This document shows, in pieces, positions 12,250 to 22,299 of a stretch of 64,000 nt of DNA. The stretch is from Prochlorococcus sp. AG-424-P18 (GTDB lineage Bacteria > Cyanobacteriota > Cyanobacteriia > PCC-6307 > Cyanobiaceae): NCBI GenBank assembly GCA_003213235.1, contig QCNJ01000001.1, forward strand, positions 124,001 to 188,000, in the 5' to 3' direction. Within the stretch, counting starts at the first letter, position 1; every line of letters begins with the position of its first letter. Both the position numbers and the translations under genes were made by a program. The notes under the pieces are model-generated. The model had not been told where the DNA came from, did no database searches, and saw nothing but the letters and a program-made list of their open reading frames with translations.

Positions 12250-12603
12250 ATGAAAATAATAAAACAAGTTCCTCTGTTAATCCTAATCGCAATTTTCTTA
12301 ATTTCTTGTAGGACATCCACTAATAAAGAGTATCCCACAAATAATTTAGAAAAAAATATTGAGGATAATCCTAATTCAGAAAAGAAAAGAATGGAAATAA
12401 AGTTTTCTTGTGGAGAGGATGATGGTATTTCAGAATACTTAGATGATGGATGGAATATTTTAAAAGAAGAATCCCAAGAAAAAATTTGTACCTGGAAATC
12501 TGTTCCTGCCACAAAAGATTGCAATATGGAAAAAGATAAAGGATGTAAAATAACAAAGCCAGATAAAATAGGTGAAGAGAAAATTTATTTATTGGAAAAA
12601 TAA
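12250..12603 (+). CDS. Putative lipoprotein
   Basis: MKIIKQVPLLILIAIFLISCRTS lipobox-like LISC. Confidence 0.6.
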   Translation: MKIIKQVPLLILIAIFLISCRTSTNKEYPTNNLEKNIEDNPNSEKKRMEIKFSCGEDDGISEYLDDGWNILKEESQEKICTWKSVPATKDCNMEKDKGCKITKPDKIGEEKIYLLEK

Positions 12604-12612
12604 ATTTAATAT

Positions 12613-12741
12613 ATGACTCCAAAATCAGAACGCTTAGTTGATTTAATTTTTAAGAAATTAAAGACCTATAAGAAGAAAAAAATATTTTTAGAAAAAGAAA
12701 GTTTGAATAAATTTATTCATTCAATTTTCAAAGAAAACTGA
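12613..12741 (+). CDS. Small basic hypothetical protein (42 aa)
   Basis: MTPKSERLVDLIFKKLKTYKKKKIFLEKESLNKFIHSIFKEN*. Confidence 0.35.
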   Translation: MTPKSERLVDLIFKKLKTYKKKKIFLEKESLNKFIHSIFKEN

Positions 12742-12799
12742 ATGAAGGACTTATTTAACTTTACTGCTATAGTTAAATAAATTTTTAATTAATGTAGAT

Positions 12800-12895
12800 A
12801 TGGATAGTTTTTCATCAATAACTTTTATTCTTTCGGTAATTTTTATCGTAAGTCTTTATTTTTTATTTAGGGTTACTTCTAGTTCAAAGAATTAA
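12800..12895 (+). CDS. Small single-TM protein (31 aa)
   Basis: MDSFSSITFILSVIFIVSLYFLFRVTSSSKN*. Confidence 0.4.
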   Translation: MDSFSSITFILSVIFIVSLYFLFRVTSSSKN

Positions 12896-12915
12896 AGAAT
12901 ATTTTCATATCTTTC

Positions 12916-13098
12916 CTAGATGATCGGATCATCTCTTAGTAGCAAAACCGTATGCTTATTTAAACCATCATTAATCCATTCTTTATATTCTTCTAGAACA
13001 CACTTTTTATCAAAATTATCTAATAAATTAATTCTTTTTTTCGCATTATCTAGTGCCAATTTAATACAGAATTTATAATCGTTCGAGTTTTCTTTCAT
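12916..13098 (-). CDS. Hypothetical protein
   Basis: 60 aa ORF. Confidence 0.4.
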   Translation of the reverse strand: MKENSNDYKFCIKLALDNAKKRINLLDNFDKKCVLEEYKEWINDGLNKHTVLLLRDDPII

Positions 13099-13241
13099 TT
13101 GTTTTTATTGAATCTTAGTAAAAAAAATTTCTTATTATGTATTGAAAATTACAATAATAAGCGTTGATTTTATAAGAGTATCAAGCAATACGGAAGATTT
13201 TTCAATATATTTAAGATAATAGGTATCTTTATAACAACCCT

Positions 13242-13436
13242 ATGTCCTACGAAGCAGGCAGTAAAGAATGTAGACATTTAATTGAAGCCAAAGAAAGCCT
13301 TCTATCAACATTAGATGCGTTAAGTAATATACATTCCACCGATCTAATACAAATCCAAATTAAAGAAATTTATAATAAATTAGAACAGATGCATGACAAT
13401 AGAAAAAAAATAGAATCAGCTACAAATTATCTTTAA
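13242..13436 (+). CDS. Hypothetical protein
   Basis: 64 aa ORF, helical. Confidence 0.45.
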   Translation: MSYEAGSKECRHLIEAKESLLSTLDALSNIHSTDLIQIQIKEIYNKLEQMHDNRKKIESATNYL

Positions 13437-13460
13437 TAAAATAAATTTGACAAGAAGCTC

Positions 13461-13658
13461 TCAAAATTGGCTTTTTATATTGGTTACTTTTTTTTCTGAT
13501 AATAAATCCAATAAAGCATCAAGCTGCGCGAGTACTTCCTTTGCTTCATTAAGATCTGGCAATAAATCTTCTTTGATGAGCATTTGATGCATCTCTCTAA
13601 GCTCTAACCTTATATATCTAAGGTGAGAACAAACTTCCTCTCTCTTAGTTGCACTCAT
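13461..13658 (-). CDS. Hypothetical protein, coiled-coil-like
   Basis: MSATKREEVCSHLRYIRLELREMHQML... Confidence 0.5.
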   Translation of the reverse strand: MSATKREEVCSHLRYIRLELREMHQMLIKEDLLPDLNEAKEVLAQLDALLDLLSEKKVTNIKSQF

Positions 13659-13795
13659 ATTTCCTTTTTGTTCTTTACATTATACAATACGATCTTTTTT
13701 GACTCCCATATGTGTTTTGTCAATTTGAAAATTTTTTTTCAAACCCTATAACATATCAAAATCTTTTAAAGTTGAATTGTAGTAATATATCCTTC

Positions 13796-13969
13796 ATGAA
13801 AAAGAAAAAATCTAAAAAAAAACAAACTAATTCAAATTTAAAAGATCAAAAATTAGGTCAAACAAAAAATTCTGCGAAATTAGTACTTTTTGTTTTTGGG
13901 ATAGGTCCAATTATTGGCATAATAATATTTTTATACAGCAAGGGATTTTTTAATTCGCCAACTATTTAA
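13796..13969 (+). CDS. Small single-TM protein with Lys-rich N-terminus
   Basis: MKKKKSKKKQTNSNLKDQ...LVLFVFGIGPIIGIIIFLYSKGFF; internal start preferred over track start at 13712. Confidence 0.45.
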   Translation: MKKKKSKKKQTNSNLKDQKLGQTKNSAKLVLFVFGIGPIIGIIIFLYSKGFFNSPTI

Positions 13970-14028
13970 ATCTTAAGTAATTAAAATTAATTTTAAAATA
14001 TTTAACTTTAAAAAAATTTTAAAAATAA

Positions 14029-14232
14029 TTATTGAAATTTTTTTAATGAAAATATCCTAAATTCTGCCATTTTTCTAGCATTTTCAGGATTAGATATCAA
14101 AAAAGGGTGATCTGATAAAAGTTCTAATACCTTATTTATCTTTAATCGTATATCATCACAATCAACATTTTCCCATTCCTCATCAAATGACATTGCAAAG
14201 CTATCAGCATTATCATATAGTTTATCTTTCAT
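14029..14232 (-). CDS. Hypothetical protein
   Basis: 67 aa ORF. Confidence 0.45.
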   Translation of the reverse strand: MKDKLYDNADSFAMSFDEEWENVDCDDIRLKINKVLELLSDHPFLISNPENARKMAEFRIFSLKKFQ

Positions 14233-14326
14233 AATATTTGGAAGTTAAATTTAGAAAATTTCAAACATCAGAGCCAAACTGAAAAAGTAATTAGAAGAAG
14301 CATTTAAGACTATCCCCATGAGTACT

Positions 14327-14340
14327 AAAGTAATTACTTT
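14327..14340. promoter_or_regulatory. 14-bp perfect palindrome AAAGTAATTACTTT upstream of RHH-like gene
   Basis: Seen directly; the core AGTAATTACTTT recurs at 14833-14844. Confidence 0.45.
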
Positions 14341-14460
14341 GAACGAGTGTTATTTGAAATTATACTTTAATCCTACTATTTAAATTTATACATAATTGCT
14401 ATTAATCAAAGTCTAGTTGATTTGACAGAAGTGTTACAATATTGACATATGTAAAGACTT

Positions 14461-14823
14461 ATGGAAAATAAAGTTAAAAGGATAGGATATCTTCCTAGGA
14501 AGAGAGTACTTGAAATTATTGATGAAATATCCAAGAGCGAATCTATAAGTAGATCTAAAGTAGTTGGAATATTAGTTGAAGAAGCATTAGATGCCAGAGG
14601 AATTGCGAATTTTGGATATAGTAATATAAGCAAGTCAAATATATTCAAGTCGGATAATTTTAAAGATCTCCAAAATGACCACTTAAAAGATGGAGAAGAT
14701 GAATTTGTTGATGACAGTGGTTACACAGTTTCATCTCACAAAACTTTAGACCGCTCAATATCTTCTGCAGATATAGAATTAGCAAATAAAATAAACATTC
14801 TTAAGGAATCAGGATTAATATAA
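14461..14823 (+). CDS. Ribbon-helix-helix (CopG-like) putative DNA-binding protein
   Basis: RIGYLPRKRVLEIIDEISKSESISRSKVVGILVEEAL resembles RHH fold. Confidence 0.55.
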   Translation: MENKVKRIGYLPRKRVLEIIDEISKSESISRSKVVGILVEEALDARGIANFGYSNISKSNIFKSDNFKDLQNDHLKDGEDEFVDDSGYTVSSHKTLDRSISSADIELANKINILKESGLI

Positions 14824-14954
14824 CTTTTATTGAGTAATTACTTTATTTTTTAATGCATAATAGTGGTTCATTGTTTATTCTTAGTCAGGAATAATATTCT
14901 TTTTACATAATTCGAATATTAAATCCTTTCTAATATTAATTTTGTAATTAAAAA

Positions 14955-16274
14955 ATGAAAGATATTAAATGTCCTTCATGCGGCAAAACATTCAGAATTG
15001 ATCCCAGCAGCTTTGAAGAAATACTTCATCAGATAAAAGATGAAGAATTTAACAAACAGTTAACAGAAAGACTTTTATTGGCTGAAGAAGATAATAAAAA
15101 AGCTTTAGAAATTTTAAAGAACGAATTAAAAATAAAGTTAATAGAGCAAAATCGCATTAAAGAGTCTGAGATCCAAGCACTTGAATCTAAATTAAAAGTA
15201 GCTGAAGAAAAGAAATTAAATGCTTTAAATGAATTAAAAAATCAAGCATCAAATAAAATTAATTCTTTGAATAATGAACTAATCAAGCTAAAGGATGACA
15301 TTAAAAACCAGTCTATAATTTCAGAATTATCTTTAAAAAACAAAGTCAATGAGGCTGTTACTAATTTAGAAAAAGAAAATTCATCATTAACAAATTCCAT
15401 TGAAAAGATTAGACTTGAAAACTCAATTAATGAAAAATTAATTGAAGAAAAATTTAAAAGCAAAATTAGTGAAAGAGACCTGACTATTCAGGAGCTAAGG
15501 GAAATGAAATCTAGATTATCAACAAAGATGGTTGGTGAAACCTTAGAAATTCATTGCGAAACCCAATTTAATCTTAATCGTGCATCTGCATTCAAAAATT
15601 CATATTTCGAAAAGGATAATGATGCCACTTCTGGAAGTAAAGGTGACTATATATTTAGAGAATTTGATGAAAATAAAACTGAGGTGGTATCTATAATGTT
15701 CGAGATGAAGAATGAAAGTTTAAATGGAACTAATAAAAGAAAAAACGAGGATTTTTTAAAAGAATTAGATAAAGATAGAAGACAAAAATCTTGTGAATAT
15801 GCTGTTCTCGTATCCCTTCTAGAACCAGATAGTGAACTATATAATGCTGGCATAGTAGATGTTTCTCATAGATTCCCCAAAATGTATGTCATAAGACCTC
15901 AATTTTTCTTGCCCATTATTTCTCTCCTAAGAAATGCATCTATGGAAACCTTAAAATACAAATCACAAATTGATTTAATGAAACGTGAGAATTTTGATAT
16001 AACTAATTTTGAAAGTACTCTTGAGCAATTCAAAAATGCTGTTGGTAAAAATGTTTCACTTGCCCAAGATAGATTTAATGATGCAATTTCAGAAATTGAT
16101 AAATCAATAACCCATTTACAAAAAACAAAGGAGGCTTTAATTCTCTCAAAAAAACATCTTTTATCTGCTGACAGCAAATCTCAAGATCTCACAGTAAAGA
16201 AATTAACTAGAGATAACCCAACCATGAAGAAAAAGTTTAATGATTTAAATAATCTCGAAGATGAAGTAGCCTAA
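14955..16274 (+). CDS. DUF2130 family protein with coiled coil
   Basis: N-terminal CPSCGKTF zinc-ribbon-like motif, long coiled coil, then DUF2130-like core GETLEIHCETQFN...KGDYIFREFD. Confidence 0.75.
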   Translation: MKDIKCPSCGKTFRIDPSSFEEILHQIKDEEFNKQLTERLLLAEEDNKKALEILKNELKIKLIEQNRIKESEIQALESKLKVAEEKKLNALNELKNQASNKINSLNNELIKLKDDIKNQSIISELSLKNKVNEAVTNLEKENSSLTNSIEKIRLENSINEKLIEEKFKSKISERDLTIQELREMKSRLSTKMVGETLEIHCETQFNLNRASAFKNSYFEKDNDATSGSKGDYIFREFDENKTEVVSIMFEMKNESLNGTNKRKNEDFLKELDKDRRQKSCEYAVLVSLLEPDSELYNAGIVDVSHRFPKMYVIRPQFFLPIISLLRNASMETLKYKSQIDLMKRENFDITNFESTLEQFKNAVGKNVSLAQDRFNDAISEIDKSITHLQKTKEALILSKKHLLSADSKSQDLTVKKLTRDNPTMKKKFNDLNNLEDEVA

Positions 16275-16371
16275 TTAAAAAAATTTATTGAAATTAATAA
16301 AAATTAAAAATATATTTAATTTTTAACTTATAAATATACTATAAATAATAAATTACTTAGCAAAGAAAATA

Positions 16372-16653
16372 ATGTCTAACAACACTCCTATTTTCAGTAT
16401 TGCCAAAGATCTTAATGTCGAAAGTAATAGAATATTACAAGCGTGCAAGAAACTTGGAATCAATGCAAAAGGTGCGACAAAAAGATTAAATGAAGAAGAA
16501 TTTGAAAAAATTAAAAGTTATTTTGAAACGGGCAAAAATGTCTCAGATGAGGTGATCAATTTAAATAAACTTAAAACCAAAAGCAGTTCAAAAAATATTG
16601 TAGAAAAGGTTAAAATAAAATATTTTGCAAACAGACTTATTCGTAAATCTTAA
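16372..16653 (+). CDS. Stand-alone IF-2 N-terminal-like domain protein
   Basis: FSIAKDLNVESNRILQACKKLGINAKGATKRLNEEEFEKI resembles IF2_N. Confidence 0.6.
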   Translation: MSNNTPIFSIAKDLNVESNRILQACKKLGINAKGATKRLNEEEFEKIKSYFETGKNVSDEVINLNKLKTKSSSKNIVEKVKIKYFANRLIRKS

Positions 16654-16737
16654 ATAAAAATAATTTTTTCTAATTACTTAAATGATTGTGCCACAGAAGA
16701 AAAAAATAATAATATATCATAAGTAAAAATACTTAAA

Positions 16738-17151
16738 ATGAGCAAAATTAAGATTTTAAATTCTCTTGAAAAATCCTGGAAAAGAGATGATATTCTCTTA
16801 AATTTAAAGAAGGGATTAGGGACAGATGAGATAGTTAATGAATTTCTTGTGAAAAATGAAAGACAAATCAAAAAATTAAATTCTTTGTTAAGACCAGAAG
16901 ATATTGATTTATTAAATCAAGTAGAACAACTCTCAACTTGCGAATCTAGATTAATAAATGAGATTACAAATTTAAATTACTTAAAAAATAATGAAAATCA
17001 TCACATTCTTAATCAGCAAAAAATTGTACCAGCCAGTACAGTTTCTTTTCACAAAATTAGTTCATTCATAATTAATTGGAGTAACAAATTTGTAGTTATT
17101 GCTTTACTAACAATTTCGGCCATAGCTTTATCAAAACAAGCGTGGGCATAA
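16738..17151 (+). CDS. Hypothetical protein, C-terminal TM
   Basis: 137 aa; C-terminal hydrophobic segment FVVIALLTISAIALSKQAWA. Confidence 0.5.
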   Translation: MSKIKILNSLEKSWKRDDILLNLKKGLGTDEIVNEFLVKNERQIKKLNSLLRPEDIDLLNQVEQLSTCESRLINEITNLNYLKNNENHHILNQQKIVPASTVSFHKISSFIINWSNKFVVIALLTISAIALSKQAWA

Positions 17152-17186
17152 TTAGCTAAATTAACTTCATTATAAGTGATGTAGTT

Positions 17187-18173
17187 TTGAGAACTAAACA
17201 AGAATATTTAATTAGGTATAAAGATGGAAACCTTTATTGTGAACTTGCTGATATTTGGATTGATCCAAGCAAGCCAGTAAAAAAGGCATTAATAACTCAT
17301 GCTCATTTTGATCACTTTACATTTGGCTGTGAAGAATACATTTCTACTAAGGAAACTGCGATACTTCTTAAAGAAAGAGTTGGAGATAATATCAAAATTA
17401 AAACTTTTGAATATGGGGAGGAATTTAAAATAAATGGCATAAATATTTCATTTCATCCATCAGGTCACATCCTTGGATCTAGTCAAATAAGGTTTATCTT
17501 TGCTGAAGAAAAATGGTTAATTTCAGGTGACTTTAAACTTCAAAAAGATGAGACTTGCAAAAAATATGAAATAGTAAAAACAGATTATTTAATAAGCGAA
17601 TGTACTTTTGGTTTGCCAATATTCAAGTGGGATGAATCAAATAAAATAGCAAATGATATTTCAAAATGGATAACTAATTCACCAGAAAAAACTTCTTTAC
17701 TTTTCTGCTATTCACTTGGAAAAGCTCAGAGATTGTTAAACGAAATTAGTCAAACAAATTTTAAAGGCAATATTTATTCACATAGCAGCATTCATAAAAT
17801 GAACAATAGTTATAAAAAAATTGGAATTGATATTAAAGATACTATAAAAATCGAAAATAAAAAAAAGATTGATGAACTTAAAGGGAGTCTATTATTATTA
17901 CCGCCATCTTTAAGTAAGGGCTCTTATCTAAAAAATTTCAAAAATATTCAAACAGCTTTTGCGAGTGGATGGATGTCAATAAGAGCTCTAAGAAAAAGAT
18001 CAGGATATGACAAGGGATTCCCAATCTCTGATCATGCAGATTGGGATGGAATACTTGAAGTAGTAAAAAAGTCTGAAGCAAAAAATGTATTTTTTCATCA
18101 TGGAGATAGTGAAGCTTTAAGTAAATTTTTAGTTGAAAAGGAATCAATAAATGTTCTTTTCTTCGGTAAATAA
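17187..18173 (+). CDS. Ligase-associated DNA exonuclease (metallo-beta-lactamase/beta-CASP-like)
   Basis: THAHFDHFTFG, HPSGHILGSSQ, ISGDF; adjacent to ATP-dependent ligase. Confidence 0.88.
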   Translation: MRTKQEYLIRYKDGNLYCELADIWIDPSKPVKKALITHAHFDHFTFGCEEYISTKETAILLKERVGDNIKIKTFEYGEEFKINGINISFHPSGHILGSSQIRFIFAEEKWLISGDFKLQKDETCKKYEIVKTDYLISECTFGLPIFKWDESNKIANDISKWITNSPEKTSLLFCYSLGKAQRLLNEISQTNFKGNIYSHSSIHKMNNSYKKIGIDIKDTIKIENKKKIDELKGSLLLLPPSLSKGSYLKNFKNIQTAFASGWMSIRALRKRSGYDKGFPISDHADWDGILEVVKKSEAKNVFFHHGDSEALSKFLVEKESINVLFFGK

Positions 18174-18175
18174 TT

Positions 18176-19816
18176 ATGAGCTTAAAAAATTTTTCAGAAT
18201 TATTTGTAGATTTAGACGCAAGTAACAGTACAAATAATAAAATTGAAGTTTTAAAGAATTATTTTTTATCTAATGATCCAATAGATAATTCATGGGCAAT
18301 ATATTTACTGACTGGAAAAAGTAATAAGAGATTTATTAGTGGAAGATATTTAAAAAACCTTTTTTCTAAAATATACGAATATCCTGAATGGTTAATTGAT
18401 ACATGTTATTTAAAGGTTGGTGATTCTGCTGAGGTAATAACGTTATTACTTAAAAATAAAAGTACTTCCAGAAAAAAGAAATTATCAAATATAAGTCTCA
18501 ATGAATTACTAAGCAAAATAATACCTAATTTATCAAAACTAAATGAGGAGGAGAAAAATTTAAAAATTAGAAATATGTGGGAAACATTACCTGAAGATAA
18601 CCATCTCATTTTCAATAAAATTCTTACAGGAACTTTTAGAGTAGGAGTTTCTATCGGATTAATCACAAAATCAATATCAAAACTAATTAATATTGATGAA
18701 GAGGTTATTTCCCATAGGTTGATGGGGAATTTTGAGCCTTCAATTGATTCATATGAATTTTTAATTAATAAGAAAATCAATCTTCAAGAGTTAAATTCCA
18801 AACCATTTCCATTTCTTTTAGCAAATACCATTGAAGATAAAATCTTCAAACATTCAATAAATGATTTTCAATTTGAATGGAAATACGACGGTATTAGGAT
18901 GCAATTAATTAAAAGATCAGGAAATGTTTCGTTATGGACAAGAGGGCAAGAATTAGTCAATGAATCATTCCCAGAATTAGTAGAGGAAATATCGCATATA
19001 CAAGATGATTTTGTTCTTGATGGGGAATTATTAGTTTGGAATTTTAAAGAACAAATTGCTTTTGATTTTTCTTTTATTCAAAAAAGAATAAATAGAAAAT
19101 CTCCTACTAAATCAATCCAAATAAAATATCCAATTATTTTTATTGCTTATGATCTTTTAGAGATTAATGGAAGAGATATAAGAGAATTAAAATTGGAAAA
19201 TAGAAGAATTGAATTAGAAAAATATTTTTCAAAATGGCAAAATAAAACTGAGAATAATATCTCTGATATTTTCAAAATATCTGATTTAATCTTTCCTAAA
19301 GATTGGCCTGATGCTTTAACTTATAAAGAAAAATCTCGAGAAAATAATACTGAAGGATTAATAATTAAGAAAAAGACTTCTATATACTCCTCTGGAAGAA
19401 AAAAAGGCATTTGGTGGAAATACAAAGTTGATCCTATGCAACTGGATGCTGTTCTAATTTACGCTAAGGGCGGTAGTGGTAGAAGAGCTGGTCTATATAC
19501 AGATTACAGTTTTGCATTATGGAAAGACCAAGAATTAATTAAATTTGCAAGTGCATATTCTGGTTTAACGAATATTGAGATTAAGGAGCTAGATAAATGG
19601 ATAAGGAAAAATACAATAGAAAAATTTGGTCCTGTGCGATCGTTAAAACCAGAAATGGTATTCGAAATATCTTTTGAGAAAATACAAATTTCAAAACGCC
19701 ATAAGTCTGGAATAGCAGTAAGATTTCCAAGAATAACAAAATGGAGAAAAGATAAAAAAATCAATGATGCAGATAGCCTAGAGAATGCTTATGAACTGAT
19801 GAAAAAAATATCATGA
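18176..19816 (+). CDS. ATP-dependent DNA ligase
   Basis: Motif I EWKYDGIR, DGELLVW, EGLIIKK, WWKYK. Confidence 0.92.
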   Translation: MSLKNFSELFVDLDASNSTNNKIEVLKNYFLSNDPIDNSWAIYLLTGKSNKRFISGRYLKNLFSKIYEYPEWLIDTCYLKVGDSAEVITLLLKNKSTSRKKKLSNISLNELLSKIIPNLSKLNEEEKNLKIRNMWETLPEDNHLIFNKILTGTFRVGVSIGLITKSISKLINIDEEVISHRLMGNFEPSIDSYEFLINKKINLQELNSKPFPFLLANTIEDKIFKHSINDFQFEWKYDGIRMQLIKRSGNVSLWTRGQELVNESFPELVEEISHIQDDFVLDGELLVWNFKEQIAFDFSFIQKRINRKSPTKSIQIKYPIIFIAYDLLEINGRDIRELKLENRRIELEKYFSKWQNKTENNISDIFKISDLIFPKDWPDALTYKEKSRENNTEGLIIKKKTSIYSSGRKKGIWWKYKVDPMQLDAVLIYAKGGSGRRAGLYTDYSFALWKDQELIKFASAYSGLTNIEIKELDKWIRKNTIEKFGPVRSLKPEMVFEISFEKIQISKRHKSGIAVRFPRITKWRKDKKINDADSLENAYELMKKIS

Positions 19817-22299
19817 AAAATATCACGCAAAATAATAAGCCAAATTATTTAATTTCTAAAATTAAACAGTTTTTCTTCTCAAATGGATGGGAGCCATTAC
19901 CCTACCAAGTAGAATCTTGGAAAGCTTTTTTAAATGGGGAGAACGGAATAATACAAGTTCCTACTGGATGCGGCAAAACTTACGCTGCATTAATGGGACC
20001 TTTATCACAGATAGAAGATCCCAAAAATAATAAAAGTGTTCAAATATTATTAATAACTCCTTTAAAAGCACTAAGTAGAGATCTAAAAAATTCTATACAA
20101 TTAGCAGCTTTACATTTTAATAAAGAAATCACTGTTGAAATTAGGAACGGGGATACCACGCCATATGAAAAGAAAAAGCAACTAGCAAAACCACCTAATA
20201 TTCTTATTACCACTCCAGAGTCTTTATCTCTTTTACTTTCTAATAAAGAATCTAATAATCTGTTCAAAGAGTTGTCATCAATAATTATTGACGAATGGCA
20301 TGAATTGATGGGCAGTAAAAGAGGAAACCAGTGCGAGTTATCTTTAAGTTGGCTACGAGGTAATATAAAAAATTTACAAATTTGGGCAATGTCTGCAACT
20401 ATTGGAAATATTGAAGAGGCAGCAAGAGCAATAGTTGGGATGAGCGCTATTAAACCAAAAATTATAAGTACAAATATTCAAAAAGAGATAGAAATTATAA
20501 GCGTTTTGCCAGAGGAGAAAACGACCTTTCCATGGAGTGGCCATCTAGGAATCAGAAGTCATTCTTCACTTTTAAAAATCCTAGATAAAAATAAAAGCAC
20601 CTTATTATTCACCAATACAAGAAACCAATCTGAAAGATGGTATCAATGTCTTAAATTTTTTCTGCCAGAGATGGAAGACAAAATCGCACTTCATCATGGC
20701 TCCCTCGATAAAGCAGATAGAAAAAGAGTTGAAGAAGGGGTTAAAGACGGATTAATAAAATGGGTAGTTTGCACCAGCTCGTTAGATTTGGGAGTTGACT
20801 TCCAACCTGTAGATGAAATAGTTCAAATTGGTAGCGCTAAGAATTTAGCTAGACTTATCCAAAGAGCGGGAAGAAGTGCTCATAGACCAGGCGGGAAATC
20901 AAAAATAATTTTTATGCCTACTAATTCTTTAGAGTTGTTAGAGATCAGTGCAATGAGGAGAATAATAAAAAGCGGTATATCTGAGGAAATTAGACTTCCT
21001 GAATTATCTTATGATGTGCTTTTACAACATCTAATAAGTTTGGCATGCGGAAATGGCTTTAATCCTACAATTGAGAAAGAGAGAATTAAAGATTGCTGGA
21101 GTTATAGAAACTTAAAAGATCAAGATTGGAATTGGTGTCTTGACTTTTTAGAATATGGAGGAAAATGTCTTAAAGCATACCCTAAATATAAAAAGATAGT
21201 TAAAGAAGAATCACAAAATAATAATAAAAACTTTAAATATTTTGTAAAAGACAAATCTTTAATAAGAATGCATAGGTTCAATATTGGGACTATTACAAGT
21301 GACAAATTTGTGAATGTCAAATATATGAAAGGTAAATCCTTGGGAAATTTAGAAGAGAATTTTGCCTCAAAATTAAATCCTGGAGATACCTTTTACTTTG
21401 CAGGTAAAATGCTTCAATTTGTAAGAGTCAGAGATATGATTTTATACGTTAAAAAATCAACCAAAAAAAGTTCTCTAATTCCTGCATGGGTTGGGGGTCA
21501 AATGGCAATTTCTGATCTACTTTGTGAAAGTTTGAGAAAAGAAATAGATATTTGCAATGAATCAGAAAATTATGATTACTTGAATCCTGAACTAAATTCA
21601 TTACGCCCAATATTGAAGAAACAACAAGCTCTTTCAAATATTCCAAAGAAAGATGAATTCCTTATAGAAATATATAAAACCAAGGATTTATCAAATATTT
21701 TTGTTTTTACACTTGATGGCAAATTTGTAAATGAAGGAATTGCATTTTTATGGGCTTTAAGATTAGCAAAATTAAAAAAATCTACATTTAGTATTACTGC
21801 TAATGATTTTGGATTCAGCTTAACTACCTCAGAAGATTATGATTTTTCTATAATTAAAAAAGAAGCTAATTATTTTTTGGATAACAAAAAATTAGAAGAA
21901 GATCTAGAAAATGCAATTAATTTTTCAGAATTAACAAAACGTAGATTTAAAAATATTGCCCAGATAAGTGGACTAGTAAATCAAAATAATCCAACCAAAA
22001 CAAAAACTTCTTCCCAACTTCAAATAAGTTCAAGTCTTTTCTACGATGTCTTCACTAAATATGAAGAAGACCATCTTTTGATAAAACAATCGCATCAAGA
22101 AGTTAAAGAATATCATTTAGAAAATAACAGAATATCTAGATCATTAGAAAGATTAAAAAATTTAAAAATACTACTAAACGAGATAAAAACTCCAACTCCT
22201 TTTGCTTTCCCTTTATTAGTTGAAAGACTTAAAAATACTTTAAGCAATGAACCAATAGAAAAAAGAGTAGAAAAACTTATAAAAAAATATAGTGATTAA
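19813..22299 (+). CDS. Ligase-associated DEXH-box helicase (Lhr family)
   Basis: PTGCGKT, IIDEWHEL, SATIGN, QRAGRSAHRPG. Confidence 0.92.
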   Translation: MKNITQNNKPNYLISKIKQFFFSNGWEPLPYQVESWKAFLNGENGIIQVPTGCGKTYAALMGPLSQIEDPKNNKSVQILLITPLKALSRDLKNSIQLAALHFNKEITVEIRNGDTTPYEKKKQLAKPPNILITTPESLSLLLSNKESNNLFKELSSIIIDEWHELMGSKRGNQCELSLSWLRGNIKNLQIWAMSATIGNIEEAARAIVGMSAIKPKIISTNIQKEIEIISVLPEEKTTFPWSGHLGIRSHSSLLKILDKNKSTLLFTNTRNQSERWYQCLKFFLPEMEDKIALHHGSLDKADRKRVEEGVKDGLIKWVVCTSSLDLGVDFQPVDEIVQIGSAKNLARLIQRAGRSAHRPGGKSKIIFMPTNSLELLEISAMRRIIKSGISEEIRLPELSYDVLLQHLISLACGNGFNPTIEKERIKDCWSYRNLKDQDWNWCLDFLEYGGKCLKAYPKYKKIVKEESQNNNKNFKYFVKDKSLIRMHRFNIGTITSDKFVNVKYMKGKSLGNLEENFASKLNPGDTFYFAGKMLQFVRVRDMILYVKKSTKKSSLIPAWVGGQMAISDLLCESLRKEIDICNESENYDYLNPELNSLRPILKKQQALSNIPKKDEFLIEIYKTKDLSNIFVFTLDGKFVNEGIAFLWALRLAKLKKSTFSITANDFGFSLTTSEDYDFSIIKKEANYFLDNKKLEEDLENAINFSELTKRRFKNIAQISGLVNQNNPTKTKTSSQLQISSSLFYDVFTKYEEDHLLIKQSHQEVKEYHLENNRISRSLERLKNLKILLNEIKTPTPFAFPLLVERLKNTLSNEPIEKRVEKLIKKYSD

